Positions 14,767 to 16,482 of a DNA stretch of 16,482 nucleotides are shown here, piece after piece. The DNA comes from JADJYF01 sp043782755 (lineage in GTDB: Bacteria; Pseudomonadota; Gammaproteobacteria; Ga0077536). The stretch is taken from assembly GCA_043782755.1 (NCBI GenBank), contig JAYWAC010000097.1, positions 1 to 16,482 of the forward strand. Direction: 5' to 3'. The notes under the pieces were generated by a model. That model was not told where the DNA came from, did not search any database, and worked only from the letters and a program-made list of their open reading frames with translations. Position numbers and translations under genes: made by a program. The first letter of the stretch is position 1. Each line of letters begins with the position of its first letter.

Positions 14767-15534
14767 ATGTACAAGAAAAGTAATCCCGTTACCCACCTCT
14801 GTCACAGCGATGTCGACAATATCTGGATCCGTGGCCGCAATCTGTGCGACGACCTGATCGGCAAGCTGACTTTCACCGACATGATCGTGTTCCATTTCCT
14901 GGGCAAGGAACCGACCAGCCTGCAGCGTGCGGCGGTCGACGCGGTGTTGGTGTGCATCATGGAACATGGCATGACGCCATCGGCGGTCGCGAGTCGCATC
15001 ACCTACCTCGGCGCGCCGGAATCCTTGCAGGGCGCAGTCGCCGCTGGGCTGCTGGGTGCCGGCTCGCGCTTCGTCGGCACCGCCGATGAAGCGGCCGCGC
15101 TGCTGGCGCGCATCGTCGCCAAACCCAAAGCAGAGCGCGCCGCCGAAGCCGCCGTCATCGCCAGGGAACACGTTAGCGCGAAGAAATTCCTGCCGGGCTA
15201 TGGTCATCCCATCCATGTGAACGGCGACCCACGCGTCAAACGCCTGGCCGAAGTGGCGACTGCCGCCGGTGCCAAGGGCGAGTACATCGAGGCGATGGTT
15301 CTGCTCGGTGACGCGATCAAGGTCGCGTCCGGCAAAAACATCGTCATCAACGTCAACGCCGCGATCGCGGCCCTGCTGCTCGAAGCAGGACTTCCACCCG
15401 CCATCGCGCGCGGCTTCAACCTGATTGCGCGCTGCGCAGGTCTGGTCGGTCATCTGTTGGAAGAACTGGAAGAGCCGGCCGGCTACCACATCTGGAAGAT
15501 GGCCGAGGAAGGCATTCCTTACGAGGAACGCTGA
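14767..15534 (+). CDS. Citryl-CoA lyase / citrate synthase-like protein
   Basis: A 255-aa protein of the citrate synthase superfamily, matching the citryl-CoA lyase and ATP-citrate lyase C-terminal group (small, lacking the large N-terminal part of citrate synthase). These enzymes cleave or form citryl-CoA-like thioesters. The first catalytic His is H67 in MEHGMTPSA; the second is H147 in LPGYGHPIH, followed by the CoA-binding GDPRVKRL. The third catalytic residue, normally an Asp in a NVD-type motif, reads Asn (N197 in VINVNAAIA). ATG 14767 is chosen because AGGG lies 9 nt upstream and homology begins there; in-frame ATGs upstream fall in the preceding gene or the spacer. The preceding 127-nt gap holds a stem-loop and a CGGCAT/ATGCCG repeat (14694-14706). 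Confidence 0.88.
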   Translation: MYKKSNPVTHLCHSDVDNIWIRGRNLCDDLIGKLTFTDMIVFHFLGKEPTSLQRAAVDAVLVCIMEHGMTPSAVASRITYLGAPESLQGAVAAGLLGAGSRFVGTADEAAALLARIVAKPKAERAAEAAVIAREHVSAKKFLPGYGHPIHVNGDPRVKRLAEVATAAGAKGEYIEAMVLLGDAIKVASGKNIVINVNAAIAALLLEAGLPPAIARGFNLIARCAGLVGHLLEELEEPAGYHIWKMAEEGIPYEER

Positions 15535-15554
15535 GCGCACCTCTGAGCGAGGGG

Positions 15555-15578
15555 CAATGCGATTTCAATCGCACATTG
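15555..15578. repeat. REP-like palindrome, copy 2
   Basis: The core TGCGATTTCAATCGCA at 15558-15573 is a 7-bp stem with a TC centre, flanked by CAA and TTG. It differs from the copy at 12956-12971 only by exchanging one A-T pair for T-A, so pairing is preserved. It lies 20 nt after the citryl-CoA lyase stop and could also limit read-through. Confidence 0.7.
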
Positions 15579-15599
15579 ATTCGCGTACCCCCCGCTGCC

Positions 15600-15629
15600 T
15601 TGCAATTCCCCGCCAGTTATTCCTCTAAT
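15600..15629 (+). promoter_or_regulatory. Possible sigma-70 promoter for the amidohydrolase gene
   Basis: TTGCAA (15600-15605) and TCTAAT (15624-15629) are 18 bp apart and match the consensus hexamers at 4 of 6 and 5 of 6 positions. Initiation near 15636 would give a leader of about 41 nt. It follows the REP-like palindrome, which suggests that the amidohydrolase has its own promoter. Confidence 0.45.
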
Positions 15630-15676
15630 AAGCCAGCGGTCCCTATCGAGACCGCGCCAGCACAGGGGAGAACGCC

Positions 15677-16482
15677 ATGGATCTTCGACCGATATCGGCC
15701 GACTCGCACATCACCGAGCCGCCGAACTGCTACCTCGACTACATTGACCCCAAGTTTCGCGACGTCGCACCGCACATCGTCTACAAGGAAGGTGTCGGCG
15801 ACATCTATGTAATCAACGGCATGAACGATCCGATTCCGATGGCACTGGTCGCTGCGGCGGGCAAACCCCCCGAAGAGCTGAGCCTGTCCGGCGCGCGCTT
15901 CGAAACCCTGCACCGCAGCGGCTGGGACGCCAAGTTCCGCATTGCCGATCAGGAACGCGACCATATCGCCGCCGAGATCATTTATCCCAGCGTCGGCATG
16001 GTGCTGTGCAATCACCCGGACTATACCTACAAGCGCGCCTGCATGAAGGCCTACAACCGCTGGCTGCTGGAATATGCCTCGGAAGATCGCGCGCGCATCA
16101 TTCCGCTCGCCCAGATCGCCATGAGTTCCATCGACGAGGCGATCGCAGATCTTCACGAAATCAAGCAGCAGGGCTTTCCCGGTGTGATGATGAGCGGCGT
16201 GCCCGCCTATCTCGATTACGATTCACCGGAATACGATCGCTTCTGGCAGACCGCCATCGATCTCGAGCTGCCGCTGTCCTTTCACATCCTGACCGGCAAG
16301 AGCGATGCTTTCGGTACCGCACAGCGCGGCCCGCGCATCAATATGTTCATGTCCATCATCCGTGGCTGCCAGGACATCATGGGCATGCTGGTGTTCTCCG
16401 GGGTGTTCGAGCGCAATCCGGGCTTGAAGGTGGTGTGCGTTGAAGCCGACGCCGGCTGGGCGCCTCATTTCATGTACCGCAT
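15677..16482 (+). CDS. Amidohydrolase family protein (Amidohydrolase_2 type, partial at right edge)
   Basis: A metal-dependent TIM-barrel hydrolase or decarboxylase of the ACMSD-like group; 268 codons are visible before the window ends. It opens MDLRPISADSHITEPPNCYL, where D9 and H11 form the D-x-H metal motif at the end of strand 1. The order continues with AAEIIYPSVGM, AYNRWLLEYA, RIIPLAQIAM, LPLSFHILTG (a further metal His) and VVCVEADAGWAPHFMYR, where the catalytic Asp is expected. Substrates of this group include carboxylated aromatics and lactones. The start is supported by GGGGAG about 7 nt upstream. It probably belongs to the same catabolic neighbourhood as the lyase gene, but has its own promoter-like site. 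Confidence 0.92.
   Translation, partial: MDLRPISADSHITEPPNCYLDYIDPKFRDVAPHIVYKEGVGDIYVINGMNDPIPMALVAAAGKPPEELSLSGARFETLHRSGWDAKFRIADQERDHIAAEIIYPSVGMVLCNHPDYTYKRACMKAYNRWLLEYASEDRARIIPLAQIAMSSIDEAIADLHEIKQQGFPGVMMSGVPAYLDYDSPEYDRFWQTAIDLELPLSFHILTGKSDAFGTAQRGPRINMFMSIIRGCQDIMGMLVFSGVFERNPGLKVVCVEADAGWAPHFMYR

Noticed and set aside
1..16482. CRISPR array, tRNA, rRNA or transposon
   Set aside because: No regular spacer-repeat pattern, cloverleaf, rRNA signature or transposase motif was seen on either strand.

Overview
GC-rich window (about 60-65 percent G+C by eye) from a bacterial chromosome, most likely an uncultured or poorly characterised gammaproteobacterium. The main clues are a VPLPA-type C-terminal sorting tail, GtrA/GT9 envelope genes, a CaiB-type CoA-transferase, a Rieske oxygenase, a citryl-CoA lyase homologue, and two REP-like palindromes of a kind common in gammaproteobacteria. 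No rRNA, tRNA, CRISPR array, transposase or phage gene was seen. The taxonomic call is inference.

Layout. (1) 1-1847, minus strand: a CaiB/BaiF CoA-transferase followed by a translationally coupled rhomboid protease cut by the left edge. (2) 1979-2413, plus: a small DUF2721-type membrane protein, convergent with a SnoaL/NTF2-like protein (2435-2959, minus). (3) 3099-8975, plus: six co-directional genes, namely a CE4-type deacetylase, a GT9 glycosyltransferase, a GtrA-like flippase-type membrane protein, a di-haem cytochrome c peroxidase, an EHN-type epoxide hydrolase and a YafJ-type class II glutamine amidotransferase. The first three look like envelope or glycan genes and the rest like periplasmic redox and small-molecule metabolism. 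(4) 9108-9734, plus: a secreted PPC-domain protein with a VPLPA-CTERM-like tail, ending at a strong stem-loop shared with the convergent cluster. (5) 9827-12823, minus: MFS transporter, Rieske oxygenase beta subunit, then alpha subunit, with tight junctions. (6) 12824-13604: a regulatory-looking region with a REP palindrome, a 61-codon ORF with a strong Shine-Dalgarno site, a good sigma-54-type -24/-12 element upstream of that ORF, stem-loops, and a cluster of TGACGA/TCGTCA repeats placed where sigma-54 enhancer sites usually lie. (7) 13605-16482, plus: an MDR quinone oxidoreductase, a citryl-CoA lyase homologue, a second REP-like palindrome, and an amidohydrolase cut by the right edge.

Together the genes suggest a catabolic accessory neighbourhood: uptake (MFS), ring hydroxylation (Rieske), epoxide opening, CoA transfer, enoyl/quinone reduction, C-C lyase and amidohydrolase steps, interleaved with an envelope-glycan operon. 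No single complete pathway can be read from it. The most interesting non-genic signals are the sigma-54-like promoter with its repeat cluster and small ORF, and the two REP palindromes that differ by a compensatory base-pair swap.
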